Of a stretch of DNA of 64,000 nucleotides, positions 17,787 through 27,693 are shown one piece after another. Below the pieces are notes generated by a model. The model made no database searches. It had not been told where the DNA came from and worked only from the letters and a program-made list of their open reading frames with translations. This stretch comes from a bacterium (GTDB taxonomy: Bacteria > Bdellovibrionota > UBA2428), in NCBI GenBank assembly GCA_009991595.1, contig JAACVK010000023.1, forward strand, positions 51,392 through 115,391, in the 5' to 3' direction. How positions within the stretch are numbered: position 1 is the first letter of the stretch; the number at the start of each line of letters is the position of its first letter. The translations under genes were made by a program, and so were the position numbers.

Positions 17787-20546
17787 TCACTTACCGTGGC
17801 ACTGTTTGTATTTTTTACCGGAGCCACAATGGCACGGTTCGTTTCTGCCAGGCTTCTTTTCAGCCACGGCTGGTGTCGGAGCTTCTTGCTCACCCCCATT
17901 TGAGGCACCTGTGCGAGTGCGGTTAAGCTGCTGCATACGCTGCTCTTGATACTGTTTCATGAAATTCGCTGCGGCGGCAGCTGAAGCTGTCGGGTCGGGC
18001 GAACCATCCAATTGTCGTGGGGCTTCCGCTTCCAAAGAAGCGCCGTGCTCTAAAGAAGGTTGTTCTTGATTTCCATTATCCAAACTTGGAGCAGTAAAGT
18101 TTAAACCTTCTTGTTCAGCAAGACGCGCTTGCCTTTCGGCTTCAATCTGAGCTTCGCGCTCTTCTTTGCTCATTAATCGAACTGTATAAAGTCTCGAAAG
18201 CGCAGTTTGCCTAATGGCGCGGTCCAAGTTCTTAAACATTTCAAAACCTTCGCGACGATATTCAACCAAAGGATCTTTTTGCGCATATCCACGCAAGTGA
18301 ATCCCTTCTTTCAAATGATCCAACGAAAGTAAGTGATCTTTCCAATGATGATCGATGCTCTGAATAAAGAAATAACGCTCCAAATCTCGAAGCGCCTCAG
18401 AGCCAAATTCTTTTTCTCTTTGATCGTAAGCTCGATCGGCTCTTTCAAATATCCAATCTCTAAGATCTTCAGGCTTTAAGTTTGAATCCTGGTCTTTCTT
18501 TTTAAGCTCATCAATTTGAGAATTTAAAAGCTCTAATCCAAAAGACGCCTTCAGGGCTTCAGACAAGCCTTCAAAGTCCCAGCCATCCCGCTCTCTACTT
18601 GGGTCAGCAGAAAACTGATGCGCCAAATCTAGAGCAAACTCTTGAGAGAGGTCTTTCACCAAGTCGCGAGTCTCTTTGCCTTCGAGCACCAAACGGCGCA
18701 TGGAATAAATAACCTCACGCTGTTTATTGAGAACATCATCATACTTAAGCAAATGCTCACGTTGATCAAAGTGATGCATCTCAACTCGTTTTTGAGCATT
18801 GGCAATGGATTTACTCACAAGCCCCGCACTAATAGGCTCATCTTCTTCCATTCCAACTTTATCCATAATATTAATGACACGATCGCCTGCAAAAATACGC
18901 ATAAGATCGTCTTCTAAAGAAAGATAAAATTGTGAACTACCCGGGTCACCTTGACGACCCGCTCGACCACGAAGCTGATTATCAATACGGCGCGATTCAT
19001 GTCGTTCGGTTGCAATAACGTGCAAACCACCCGCTTCTTTTACACCTGGCCCAAGGGTAATATCTGTTCCACGCCCAGCCATGTTGGTAGCAATGGTCAC
19101 AGAACCCTTATGACCGGCAGTCGCAATAACCTCGGCTTCAGCGCCGTGGTTTTTAGCGTTCAACGTATTGTGAGGAATTCCATCACGTCGCAAAAGCTTT
19201 GAAACTCGTTCACTTTTTGCAACACTCACGGTTCCGACCAAACAAGGCCGACCTGCTTCGTGCTTTTCTTTTATGTCGCGAATAACCGCACGATATTTAC
19301 CGGCTTCATTTCGATAAACCAAATCGTTCTTATCTTGCCGAACCATAGGCTTGTTTGTTGGAACAACCAACACATCGAGGTTATAGATTTTCTTAAACTC
19401 GGCAGCCTCAGTATCGGCCGTTCCCGTCATTCCAGCCAATTTCTTATAAAGTCGGAAATAGTTTTGTAGAGTAATGGTGGCCATTGTCTGGTTTTCACCC
19501 TCAATGTTCACGCTCTCTTTGGCTTCAATCGCTTGGTGCAGCCCATCCGACCAACGCCTGCCTGGCATCAAGCGACCTGTAAACTCATCCACAATGATAA
19601 TCTCGCCTTCGCGCACAACATAATCTGTATCCAACTTAAAGAGCGAGTGAGCCCTCAAGGCGGCATGCACGTGATGCACAAAAGCAAAGTTTTCAGGCGC
19701 GTATAAGTTCTCAATACTAAGAGCTTTTTCAGCCCTGTGAACACCTTCTTCGGTCAAAGTCACCGAACGGTGCTTCTCATCCAAAGTATAATCAATGTCT
19801 TTTTTCAGCTGACGAATCGCCCTATCGGCGATGCGATACATTTCAGGATTATCATCGGCAGGGCCAGATATGATAAGCGGAGTTCGCGCCTCATCGATAA
19901 GAATTGAATCCACTTCATCGACAATGGCAAAATTATGCTCGCGCTGAACATACAACTCCAAGGTAGGTTTCATGTTATCGCGCAGGTAATCAAAACCAAA
20001 TTCGTTGTTGGTTCCGTAGGTTATGTCGGCAGCATAAACAGCTTTACGGTCGCGATCTCGAACGTCGTTGGTAATGCAAGAAACCTCAAGCCCCATGAAG
20101 CGGTGAACTCTTCCCATCCACTCAGCATCACGTTTGGCTAAATAATCGTTCGTCGTAACAACATGCACACCCTTGCCACTTAAGCCGTTCAAATAACAAG
20201 GAAGGGTTGAAACCAAAGTTTTACCCTCTCCGGTTTTCATCTCAGCAATGGTTCCCCGGTGAAGAGTCATCCCACCAACTAGTTGAACATCAAAGTGCCT
20301 CATACCAAGAACACGCGAAGAGGCTTCGCGACAAGCTGCAAATGCTTCCACCAAAAGTGAATCCAGCGAAGCCCCATTTTCAATCTTAGTTTTAAACTCT
20401 CCAGTTTTGGCCTGAAGCTGAGCATCGCTTAATTTTCGATACTTAGACTCCAAAGCATTAATCTGCTGAATTGTCGGCAGCATTTTCTTAACTTCACGAT
20501 CATGTTTTGTGCCAAAGACTTTGGCGAGCACCGCCTTGAAAACCAT
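17787..20546 (-). CDS. secA: Preprotein translocase ATPase SecA
   Basis: The motor of the Sec pathway; it drives unfolded preproteins through SecYEG. Walker A is MKTGEGKT at residues 103-110, preceded by [17 protein letters not shown]. Walker B follows in [34 protein letters not shown] and [10 protein letters not shown] are motifs V and VI of the second helicase lobe. The C-terminus has an Ala/Gln-rich linker and the zinc-binding SEC-C motif [17 protein letters not shown], which contacts SecB and phospholipid. At 919 residues it has family length. The start is supported by GAGGGG directly upstream. It is monocistronic and divergent from nadK. Confidence 0.98.
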   Translation of the reverse strand: MVFKAVLAKVFGTKHDREVKKMLPTIQQINALESKYRKLSDAQLQAKTGEFKTKIENGASLDSLLVEAFAACREASSRVLGMRHFDVQLVGGMTLHRGTIAEMKTGEGKTLVSTLPCYLNGLSGKGVHVVTTNDYLAKRDAEWMGRVHRFMGLEVSCITNDVRDRDRKAVYAADITYGTNNEFGFDYLRDNMKPTLELYVQREHNFAIVDEVDSILIDEARTPLIISGPADDNPEMYRIADRAIRQLKKDIDYTLDEKHRSVTLTEEGVHRAEKALSIENLYAPENFAFVHHVHAALRAHSLFKLDTDYVVREGEIIIVDEFTGRLMPGRRWSDGLHQAIEAKESVNIEGENQTMATITLQNYFRLYKKLAGMTGTADTEAAEFKKIYNLDVLVVPTNKPMVRQDKNDLVYRNEAGKYRAVIRDIKEKHEAGRPCLVGTVSVAKSERVSKLLRRDGIPHNTLNAKNHGAEAEVIATAGHKGSVTIATNMAGRGTDITLGPGVKEAGGLHVIATERHESRRIDNQLRGRAGRQGDPGSSQFYLSLEDDLMRIFAGDRVINIMDKVGMEEDEPISAGLVSKSIANAQKRVEMHHFDQREHLLKYDDVLNKQREVIYSMRRLVLEGKETRDLVKDLSQEFALDLAHQFSADPSRERDGWDFEGLSEALKASFGLELLNSQIDELKKKDQDSNLKPEDLRDWIFERADRAYDQREKEFGSEALRDLERYFFIQSIDHHWKDHLLSLDHLKEGIHLRGYAQKDPLVEYRREGFEMFKNLDRAIRQTALSRLYTVRLMSKEEREAQIEAERQARLAEQEGLNFTAPSLDNGNQEQPSLEHGASLEAEAPRQLDGSPDPTASAAAAANFMKQYQEQRMQQLNRTRTGASNGGEQEAPTPAVAEKKPGRNEPCHCGSGKKYKQCHGK

Positions 20547-20683
20547 CCCCTCACGCTACCATGGCCCCCAAGATCTCTCTAGCGGCACCGAAATAGTAGA
20601 GAGCCGGAACTTAGCTCATAACGCTACGCAATAAACCATCTCGACTGTTGAGATCTTCCCCCCATCACGTGTAGAAGCAATGG

Positions 20684-21544
20684 GTGTTTAACAATTTATG
20701 CATTATCGCCCCCAATCAAGAAAAATGGGTTCAAGACAGAAAATCTCTCCTTATAAAATCGCTCTTAAAGGCGGGATTTGAGATTAGCGAGAAACCCAGC
20801 TCCAAAACAGATTTGAATCTTTGCGTCGGAGGAGACGGATCCCTACTTGCTGGAATTCGCTCTCTTGGCGATTTCAGGACCCAGAAACCCATCTCTGGCA
20901 TTCACTGCAGCAATGGACTTGGCTTCTTGCATCCAATGGTTCTCCCCTCAACGGAAGAAGCTATAGACCAGTGGGTCTCTAAATTTAAAAATACTTTAAA
21001 GAAGGACGATTACGAACTTCAAAAACGTTGGGGCTTAGAAGGAAAAATTCACGCCCAAAACGGTCAACACGAAGCTCTTTGGGCAATGAACGATCTTGTT
21101 TTTTCAAAAGGACGTCTTTCAAGAATGGTTAAACTAAGAGTCAGCATCGACAAGACTGTTTTGTTCGATGGATTGCGGGGCGATGGCTTGATTGCAGCTT
21201 CCGCAACTGGATCCACCGCGTATTCTTTCTCCGCCGGAGGCCCTGTCATCGCCCCCGAGTTGAGCACGATTCTGCTGACGCCGATTTGCTCCCACGACAT
21301 CGCTCAAAGACCCGTCGTATTAGGACCCGATGTCGAAGTAGAGATTGAAGTGCTCGAAGGCAAAGGTCCCTGTTTTCTCACTGAAGACGGACAGTCAGGT
21401 TACGACTTAGGCCTTGGGGATAAAATTTCAGTCACTCGTTCAAAACAACCACTCACCTGGTGGATTCCTAAATCTGCTGAAATGAAAACAAAAAATCATT
21501 ACGAGCAGCTACGACACAAACTTGGTATTGGGGGAAAAATATAA
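20684..21544 (+). CDS. nadK: NAD kinase
   Basis: The enzyme phosphorylates NAD to NADP in the cytosol. The signature GGDGSLL is at residues 49-55 (NLCVGGDGSLLAGIR), AMNDLVFSKG is the conserved ND motif, and the glycine-rich LIAASATGSTAYSFSAGGPV follows. The 286-residue length fits. The start is GTG at 20684 with only a weak ribosome site; an ATG four bases upstream is in another frame. It is the first gene of a compact operon; recN follows with no gap. Confidence 0.95.
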   Translation: MFNNLCIIAPNQEKWVQDRKSLLIKSLLKAGFEISEKPSSKTDLNLCVGGDGSLLAGIRSLGDFRTQKPISGIHCSNGLGFLHPMVLPSTEEAIDQWVSKFKNTLKKDDYELQKRWGLEGKIHAQNGQHEALWAMNDLVFSKGRLSRMVKLRVSIDKTVLFDGLRGDGLIAASATGSTAYSFSAGGPVIAPELSTILLTPICSHDIAQRPVVLGPDVEVEIEVLEGKGPCFLTEDGQSGYDLGLGDKISVTRSKQPLTWWIPKSAEMKTKNHYEQLRHKLGIGGKI

Positions 21545-23254
21545 ATGCTCGTTGAACTACATGTAAAAAACTTTGCCCTAGTTGAAAACAAATGCATTCA
21601 ATTCTCCAAAGGAATGACGGCCTTCACAGGAGAAACTGGGGCAGGTAAAAGTCTACTTTTAAATGCAGTCACCCTCCTGCTTGGCTCCAAAGCTCAAAAA
21701 GACATGGTTCGAGATGGCCAAACAAGCGCTCTGGTCGAGGGAGTCTTTAACCTTGCCTCCGACCCTAGCCGCGCAAAGTGGTTGGATGAAAATGGATTTA
21801 ATTTTGAAGGAGATGACGGAAATCTACTAGTCGTCAAAAGAGAGCTTTCCGTTACTTCAAAAAGCAAGAATAGAATTTGGATTCAAGGCATGGCAGCCAC
21901 TCGCCATCAACTTCAAGAACTACTAGGAGATTGGATTGAAATCTCTGGACAACACGAATTCCTGCGACTCAATAAGGATAGCTACCTTCTAGATGTCCTT
22001 GACCAATACTCCCGCAACCATTCTCTACTAAAGGACTATCAAGCCTTTTACACCCAGCACAAAGATTTAGAAAACCGGCTTAAAACACTTCAATCAAACA
22101 ATCAGGACAAAAGCAGTCTTCTCGACTTGAAACGCTTCCAACTAGAGGAACTCTGCAAAGCAAAAGTAACGGGCTCATTAGAACTTGAGCTGGAAAATTT
22201 AATTTCTTCACAAGAAAAACTTAAATCAAAAGAAAGCATACTCGAAGCGGCTCAGGTTGCGCTTTCTACTTTAGATCCTCAAATCTCTGACCTGGAGGAT
22301 GGAGCGGGAGCCATGGAGCTTTTAAAGAAAGCCGCAAACTCCTTAAGAGAGTTCACCCAGCTGGACGGCCCCCTAAGCAAGGCCTTTGAACTTATTGAAT
22401 CGGCACGATCAAGCCTACTGGACGCAAAAGCGCATCTAGAAGAGTCAGGGTCCGGACTCGACAATGATCCGAAATCCCTCGAAAAGATTGAATCGAGAAT
22501 TTCAACCATCAATCGCCTAAAGAGAAAATTTCGTTGCGATGTAAATGAGCTTTTTGAAATTCGCCTTTCTCTCGAGCGCGACTTGGAAGACTTAGAAAAC
22601 TATGACGCCAAGATTGTTGAGCTGCAAAAGCAACTAAAGCTTTCTCTAAAGAATTTAAACACAAGTGCGGACAATCTATTTATTTCACGCAAAAGCCATG
22701 CCGCAAAATTGGAAACCCTTTGGCAAAAGGGAGTTCGAGAACTGGGAATTCCCAAAGCTTCTTTTGAATTTGCCTTAAGTAAAGGAGAAGATTTCGGCCC
22801 TAGAGGAAACACCCAACTAGAACTGCTTTTTTCTGCCAATCACGGCTCTAAAGCCCGCCCGATAAAGCAAGTGGCCTCTGGCGGTGAGCTCTCTCGGATT
22901 TTGCTTGCACTTAAGCACATCGTTTCTAACAAAAGCGAAGTTTGCGCCTACCTATTTGATGAAATCGACACAGGCATTGGTGGAGAGACAGCGCAAACAG
23001 TTGGCTTGAGATTGCGCGAGATAGCCGAAGACAGCCAAGTCATTGTCGTCACCCACTTACCTCAAGTAGCTGCTATGGCTAGCGATCATTTTCTTATCGA
23101 GAAACAAACCAAAGGTTCACAAACATCAACGGAAATCTGTGAGCTAAAGGGGAAAGATAGAGAAAAGGAAATCGCTCGAATGCTTGGATCCTCAAAATCC
23201 AAGGCTGCAACCACTCTAGCTAAAGAGATGCTCAAAGGGAAAAGCTCCAAGTAA
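21545..23254 (+). CDS. recN: DNA repair protein RecN
   Basis: This is an SMC-like ATPase acting in recombinational repair of double-strand breaks. Walker A GETGAGKS is at residues 29-36 after the typical start MLVELHVKNFALVENKCIQF. WIEISGQHEFLRL is the conserved SGQHE motif. A long coiled coil spans roughly 150-400, followed by VASGGELSRILLALK (ABC signature), YLFDEIDTGIGGETA (Walker B) and VIVVTHLPQVAAMAS. At 569 residues it has normal length. Its ATG directly follows the nadK stop and its stop directly precedes the next ATG. Confidence 0.97.
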   Translation: MLVELHVKNFALVENKCIQFSKGMTAFTGETGAGKSLLLNAVTLLLGSKAQKDMVRDGQTSALVEGVFNLASDPSRAKWLDENGFNFEGDDGNLLVVKRELSVTSKSKNRIWIQGMAATRHQLQELLGDWIEISGQHEFLRLNKDSYLLDVLDQYSRNHSLLKDYQAFYTQHKDLENRLKTLQSNNQDKSSLLDLKRFQLEELCKAKVTGSLELELENLISSQEKLKSKESILEAAQVALSTLDPQISDLEDGAGAMELLKKAANSLREFTQLDGPLSKAFELIESARSSLLDAKAHLEESGSGLDNDPKSLEKIESRISTINRLKRKFRCDVNELFEIRLSLERDLEDLENYDAKIVELQKQLKLSLKNLNTSADNLFISRKSHAAKLETLWQKGVRELGIPKASFEFALSKGEDFGPRGNTQLELLFSANHGSKARPIKQVASGGELSRILLALKHIVSNKSEVCAYLFDEIDTGIGGETAQTVGLRLREIAEDSQVIVVTHLPQVAAMASDHFLIEKQTKGSQTSTEICELKGKDREKEIARMLGSSKSKAATTLAKEMLKGKSSK

Positions 23255-24610
23255 ATGTCATCTCCCACTCCTTCGCATATAGTAGAACACTTGAGAGTTT
23301 TGATAAGCAGTCTGCCTTCTCTAGATTTCGCAGAAGCCTCCGCTCAAAAAATTGATTACAAGCTACTTCGCTCTACCAATGCAAGCATCCAATACGAAAA
23401 GCAAGGAACCGAATATAGAGTTCTTATTAAACTATTAAAAAAAGGTCGACTTTCTTCGGTCATTGGAAAAAGTTCTGAAAAAAGCTCTTTAGCTGACCTT
23501 GTTCACCAGTGTTACGATGGACTGAAGTTTTCACCTCAGATAAGTGATTTTAGCCAAGCCCCTTTTAAAATAAAGAATGAACTTTCTAACATTGACTGGA
23601 GTGACTCCTCACTGGACGTCGTAGAGGACGAGGAAAAAGCTCAACGCTTAAGAAACATTGAACGCAAGATTTTAAGCCACGACAAGCGAATCACACAAAC
23701 CAACGCCTACTATGACGAGAAAATTGAAGATTCTGTTTTTTGGACAACTGGCGCTGCCCACCCCCTTCGGAAAAAAATTTCCAAGATTGATATCGGAGCT
23801 GAATCCTCTGCCGAGAATGAATCGGGCCCCGTGCACGCACGATCCAATGATACTCAAACGCATTACTACAACCTCGATTGGAAACTCGTAGCCACCCGCT
23901 GCGCGAAGAGATGTATTTCTAGAATAGGTGCACAACCTGTAAGCTCTGGTGTTTATAGAGTGCTTTTATCCTCGAGAATCACTCAAAAGTTGGTTTGCTC
24001 TATCTTCGAAGCCCTAAGAGCGGACATGGTGAAAGAAGACCGCTCTTTTTTAGCCGGTGTTTTTGGGCAAAGAATTTTTTCCGATGCTGTAACTATTACC
24101 GACGACCCTTTTCTAAGAGCTCGCACGGGTAACGCACTTTGGGATGACCAAGGAACGCCAACACAGCGTTGCGTGTTGATTGAAAAAGGGAAGGTCATTT
24201 CCTTTGCTCACAACTTGCAAACGGCTAAGACTTTTCGAGTCAGAAGCACAGGCCATGCGAAGCGAAGTTTTGAAACAGGGCGCAACTATGTTGGTGCCCA
24301 CAATCTTTACATGGAGCCCTCGCGGCTTGATCAAGTTGACCTAATCAGCCAGGTTACTGGCGGACTTTATCTCGTAGAGACGCAGTCTCCGTTAACTTTC
24401 TCAGCAAAAACTGGTGATTTTAAATTGAAGGCTCGTGGGTATAAAGTATTAGGCAATGAAAAATACGAACCGATCGAGGGTGCTGTGATCAAAAGCAATT
24501 TCCGAGAAATTCTGAGCAACATATTGTTTGTTGGCAGAGACCTAAAATGGGGTGAACATTATGGAGCTCCTTCTTTTGTGGTAGAGTCATTAAGAGTAGA
24601 GGGTGAGTGA
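23255..24610 (+). CDS. TldD/PmbA family metallopeptidase-like protein
   Basis: The 451-residue protein has a C-terminal third matching PmbA/TldD: GHAKRSFETGRNYVGAHNLYMEP, then LYLVETQSPLTFSAKTGDF and EPIEGAVIKSNFREILSNIL, ending with HYGAPSFVVESLRVEGE (compare FGSPSL in active members). TldD-TldE pairs proteolyse modified peptides in E. coli. The HExxxH zinc motif of TldD is not present in this sequence, so it is the PmbA (TldE)-like, probably non-catalytic half; no TldD partner is in the window. It is coupled end-to-end with recN. Confidence 0.83.
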   Translation: MSSPTPSHIVEHLRVLISSLPSLDFAEASAQKIDYKLLRSTNASIQYEKQGTEYRVLIKLLKKGRLSSVIGKSSEKSSLADLVHQCYDGLKFSPQISDFSQAPFKIKNELSNIDWSDSSLDVVEDEEKAQRLRNIERKILSHDKRITQTNAYYDEKIEDSVFWTTGAAHPLRKKISKIDIGAESSAENESGPVHARSNDTQTHYYNLDWKLVATRCAKRCISRIGAQPVSSGVYRVLLSSRITQKLVCSIFEALRADMVKEDRSFLAGVFGQRIFSDAVTITDDPFLRARTGNALWDDQGTPTQRCVLIEKGKVISFAHNLQTAKTFRVRSTGHAKRSFETGRNYVGAHNLYMEPSRLDQVDLISQVTGGLYLVETQSPLTFSAKTGDFKLKARGYKVLGNEKYEPIEGAVIKSNFREILSNILFVGRDLKWGEHYGAPSFVVESLRVEGE

Positions 24611-25339
24611 TTGAAAAGTAAATTCAAAGTTAAAGCCTGCGGCATGACTGACATCGGTCGAAAACGTTCGAGTAATCAAGACGCATTTTTAGTCTCCCCT
24701 GAACTTCGTCTATTTGCCGTGGCCGATGGCATGGGGGGTCATAGTGGAGGCGAAGTGGCCTCGGCTCTAGCCATTAAAACTCTAGAGAAGTTTTTCTCTG
24801 ATCTAAGCTCCGAAGAAGAAAAGCCAACTGTTTTACTCCAAAACTGTTTTGAGCTTTGCAATAAAGCTATTTACGACGAATCTAGTAGAAACCCCGAACT
24901 AAGCGGAATGGGAACCACCATGTCCGCCTGTGTTATGGACAGCGAATGGGTTCACATTGCACAAGTTGGTGATTCCAGATGCTACCTTTATAACAACAAC
25001 GAACTATTTCAGATCACCGAAGACCACTCGCAAGTCTATGAAATGCTCAAAGCTGGTTTAATCAACGAAGCAAGCATGCACACCTTTCACAAGAACGTCA
25101 TTACTCGCTCTGTGGGATACGAAGAAACTGTTCAAGTAGATCTTTTTTCTCGACTAGCGCAAAAGGGTGACAAGTATTTGCTCTGCAGTGACGGCCTTAC
25201 GGGAATGGTCTCAAACGAACAGATTGCTCAAGTTCTTCAGAATTTTGGCATAGAAGAAGCTACGAAAAATTTAATAGATCTGGCCAACCTCCAAGGCGGC
25301 GAAGACAACGTTTCTGTCATAATTTTTGAGATTAAATGA
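24611..25339 (+). CDS. PP2C-family Ser/Thr protein phosphatase (Stp type)
   Basis: The 242-residue cytosolic phosphatase shows all main PP2C motifs: TDIGRKRSSNQDAFLV with metal-binding Asp, VADGMGGHSGGEVAS (D39-G40), MGTTMSACV, VHIAQVGDSRCYLYNNNEL, LLCSDGLTGMVS and QGGEDNVSVIIFEI. It removes phosphate from Ser/Thr, usually opposing a Hanks-type kinase, but no such kinase is in the window. TTG start at 24611 directly after the TldD-like stop, with a GAGGGTGAG purine stretch upstream. It overlaps the next gene by 4 bases (ATGA). Confidence 0.95.
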   Translation: MKSKFKVKACGMTDIGRKRSSNQDAFLVSPELRLFAVADGMGGHSGGEVASALAIKTLEKFFSDLSSEEEKPTVLLQNCFELCNKAIYDESSRNPELSGMGTTMSACVMDSEWVHIAQVGDSRCYLYNNNELFQITEDHSQVYEMLKAGLINEASMHTFHKNVITRSVGYEETVQVDLFSRLAQKGDKYLLCSDGLTGMVSNEQIAQVLQNFGIEEATKNLIDLANLQGGEDNVSVIIFEIK

Positions 25340-25995
25340 TTCCACTCTCTCCCAGCACGGGGATGAACTACTTCCCTAAAAATGCGCTTAAATTTATATT
25401 CCTCCTCATTCTTTTAGATTTAGCAACCCGATTTTGGAATGCACCACGCGAGCAAATCTTGGAGACTTTCGCCTTTGGCCCTCAAACAACTCATCCCTGG
25501 CTTAAACTGATAAGCTCGAGCCTCCTCTTCCCTCACATCTTTTCGCTGCTCATCCATTCCCTCTTTTTTTGGGCGTTTGCCCCTCTTTGCATTCATCGAC
25601 TTGGGCGATGGCGATTTTTTTTAGGAGTTATCCTCACCTCGGCCTTTTCACTCTTTAGTTTTTATTGGGTTCATTCAAACTACAAAACTCCGATCATTGC
25701 ACCAGAGGCGCTTTTTGCAGGCATTTTAGGAATGGCCATGCGATTTGAACTATGGGGTGCGACCAGAACACTTGTTCTGGGTTTTGGCTGGCTGCGGGTC
25801 TTTGACGTCCCCAGCTACGTGCTTATCTTCTTTTATTTTTTCTATCTCTTATTGGGAAATTTCTTTCTTCCAAACTTTTACACGGATGCTCCAATGCTTT
25901 ACTGGATTCCATTCGTGAGTTTTTTGATTGGCTTCGCCTTTGCTTGGTTGAAAATTGGCCATGTTGAACAAGACGAAACTGTCTCTGAGTCATAA
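25336..25995 (+). CDS. Rhomboid-like membrane protein lacking the catalytic dyad
   Basis: The 219-residue protein has about six hydrophobic segments. The layout resembles a rhomboid: HPWLKLISSSLLFPHIFSLLIHSLFFWAF is like the TM1-TM2 region, and APEALFAGILGMA aligns with the GASGAIFGLLG active-site segment. The catalytic Ser is replaced by Glu, and no His occurs in the last membrane segment (YWIPFVSFLIGFAF). It is therefore probably a pseudoprotease, if it is a rhomboid at all. Translationally coupled (ATGA) to the phosphatase gene, it ends the nadK operon. Confidence 0.6.
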   Translation: MIPLSPSTGMNYFPKNALKFIFLLILLDLATRFWNAPREQILETFAFGPQTTHPWLKLISSSLLFPHIFSLLIHSLFFWAFAPLCIHRLGRWRFFLGVILTSAFSLFSFYWVHSNYKTPIIAPEALFAGILGMAMRFELWGATRTLVLGFGWLRVFDVPSYVLIFFYFFYLLLGNFFLPNFYTDAPMLYWIPFVSFLIGFAFAWLKIGHVEQDETVSES

Positions 25996-26036
25996 TACTG
26001 ACTAAACTCTAGAAGAAAAACCATAGGCTAAAGCTT

Positions 26037-26048
26037 AGACTATAGTCT
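26037..26048. promoter_or_regulatory. 12-bp palindrome just before the MCE gene
   Basis: A perfect palindrome (AGACTATAGTCT) abuts the GTG at 26049. It could be an operator for the mce-like gene or chance; no regulator gene is adjacent. Confidence 0.25.
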
Positions 26049-26888
26049 GTGGATCTCGAAGCACAAGAAATGAAGTCACTAAGAAAAAAACAGCTAGCTG
26101 TTGGGACACTTTTTGTCTTAACTCTTTGCTTAACTCTGCTCTTCGCTTATTGGATGGGAGCTGTAGGATTCAACCCTACAAAGAAAATTCATGTCGAATA
26201 TGATTTTGCTGGCGGGTTACAGCAAGGCTCTCCCGTTAGGCTCGGTGGCATTAAAGTCGGTAGGGTTACTGATCTACAATTCTCCAAAGCGGGTAATGGA
26301 CATATCCTGGCAACATTGAAGATTGATAAAAGTGCTTTTGGCCAGATTACAGAAGATTCAAAATTTTTCATCAACCTGGCAGGCTTAATTGGTGAACGCT
26401 ATGTAGAAATAGTGCCAGGCCAAGGCGGAAAAATCGAAAGTGATGTAACCCTTGTCGGAGTAAACCCTCCACGAATTGATCAGTTATTTTCTCAGGGCTA
26501 TGGAATATTCGGAGACTTAAGAGAATTTTATTCTGAGAACAAAGTCGACATTAAAGAAACATTTCAAGCCATCAATGAACTTTCCTCTAATTTAAACAAA
26601 TTATTGGGGAAAAGCTCACCACAACAGCGTAAACAAATCGGGACCTTAGTAAAAAACTTCTCATCCATGAGCTCTGATTTAAAGAAAACGGTTGAATCAC
26701 TCAGCAGGGCTGTAGCATATATGGAAACACATAAGGCCGCCGAAACTTGGGACGGATTCGCTGAATCAATGGCCAAGATTCGCAAGGTTGAGAAAAATGA
26801 CATCCGCAGGCTTATGCTTGAGGATGGAATGAAGGTGAACTTTGGCTCTACAAAAGTAGTCGATGAACCTAAGGAGAAGAAGAAGTGA
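26049..26888 (+). CDS. MCE/MlaD-domain lipid-transport protein
   Basis: The 279-residue protein has an N-terminal anchor (QLAVGTLFVLTLCLTLLFAYWM) and a periplasmic MCE domain at about residues 38-120: HVEYDFAGGLQQGSPVRLGGIKVGRVTDLQF, landmark glycine pairs, then FINLAGLIGERYVEIVPGQGG. A helical tail follows. MlaD-type proteins form hexameric rings that bind phospholipid for ABC-driven transport between membranes. The permease (MlaE) and ATPase (MlaF) genes are not in the window. Start GTG at 26049 or ATG at 26070; neither has a clear ribosome site. It overlaps the next gene by 4 bases. Confidence 0.85.
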   Translation: MDLEAQEMKSLRKKQLAVGTLFVLTLCLTLLFAYWMGAVGFNPTKKIHVEYDFAGGLQQGSPVRLGGIKVGRVTDLQFSKAGNGHILATLKIDKSAFGQITEDSKFFINLAGLIGERYVEIVPGQGGKIESDVTLVGVNPPRIDQLFSQGYGIFGDLREFYSENKVDIKETFQAINELSSNLNKLLGKSSPQQRKQIGTLVKNFSSMSSDLKKTVESLSRAVAYMETHKAAETWDGFAESMAKIRKVEKNDIRRLMLEDGMKVNFGSTKVVDEPKEKKK

Positions 26889-27646
26889 AGATTAAGTCGA
26901 TTGTAATTTTTAGCTTGTTTCTGGGTGCCCATTCGAACGCGATCGCACCAGAAGCTCAACGCATTTTAAACCGACAAAACAGAAGAATCGACTCGCCTCC
27001 ACAGGGACTAAAAGCCAACAATGCAGCTCTTGACTACCGATATGCGGCTGGCGTTGAACGCACACAATCCGCCGTCAATGAAAGCTCTGCTCCTATTGAG
27101 ACTGTTCCTGTTCAATCGGTTTACGATGGACAAACCATTCCTCAAAGTAAAATGGCTCCGCGCGACGAACGCGGCTTGGGACAATATTTAGGAGACCGAA
27201 ACCTTGGCATCGGTTTTATTTCAGCAGGTGCCTATGGAGTCTTTGGGACAGAAGTTGATTTAGCCATAGACAGACACTGGAGCGCTGGATTGGGTATCGG
27301 AACAGGAATGACCTACCGAACCTGGGGCTTTCATTCTCGCTACCTCTTTAGACCCTCAAGCCTGACTGGATTTGTCGAAGCAGGTTATACAAATTGGTAT
27401 CTTCACAAAGCCTCCATCACCGGAGAAGCTGTTTATCCCCAGCACATGGCTCAACGATTCTTATCTGACTCCAGCGGCAAATATGTATCCGGAGCTAGAG
27501 CTCATTTAGTTTATCCTGGCTTTGGAATTCTCTATAAACATAGAAGTGGGATGGGAGCGATTGCACAGATTCAATACTTCATCAACACTTCAGGCGGCCT
27601 TCAAGGTGCCTTGGGTGGATCAGCCGGCCTCTATCTGTATTTCTAA
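26885..27646 (+). CDS. Putative outer-membrane beta-barrel protein
   Basis: The 253-residue protein has a signal peptide (MKIKSIVIFSLFLGAHSNAIA). A polar linker of about 80 residues is followed by repeated beta-strand patterns rich in Gly/Tyr/Trp (SAGLGIGTGMTYRTWGFHSR, GFVEAGYTNWYLH), ending in LYLYF with a terminal Phe as in BAM substrates. GTG start at 26885 overlaps the stop of the MCE gene (GTGA), with GGAGAAGAAG upstream. Coupling to the MCE protein suggests it may be the outer-membrane partner of that lipid path; this is inference. Confidence 0.65.
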   Translation: MKIKSIVIFSLFLGAHSNAIAPEAQRILNRQNRRIDSPPQGLKANNAALDYRYAAGVERTQSAVNESSAPIETVPVQSVYDGQTIPQSKMAPRDERGLGQYLGDRNLGIGFISAGAYGVFGTEVDLAIDRHWSAGLGIGTGMTYRTWGFHSRYLFRPSSLTGFVEAGYTNWYLHKASITGEAVYPQHMAQRFLSDSSGKYVSGARAHLVYPGFGILYKHRSGMGAIAQIQYFINTSGGLQGALGGSAGLYLYF

Positions 27647-27693
27647 TAACGGACTCCGCCTACCAACCACCCTGTTCCAAAGGATCCAAGCGC

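Noticed and set aside
17775..17793. Inverted repeat TAAGTGA-N5-TCACTTA as a terminator between convergent genes
   Set aside because: Only 7 bp, no T-tract, and it is formed by the two stop codons and their neighbours; probably chance.
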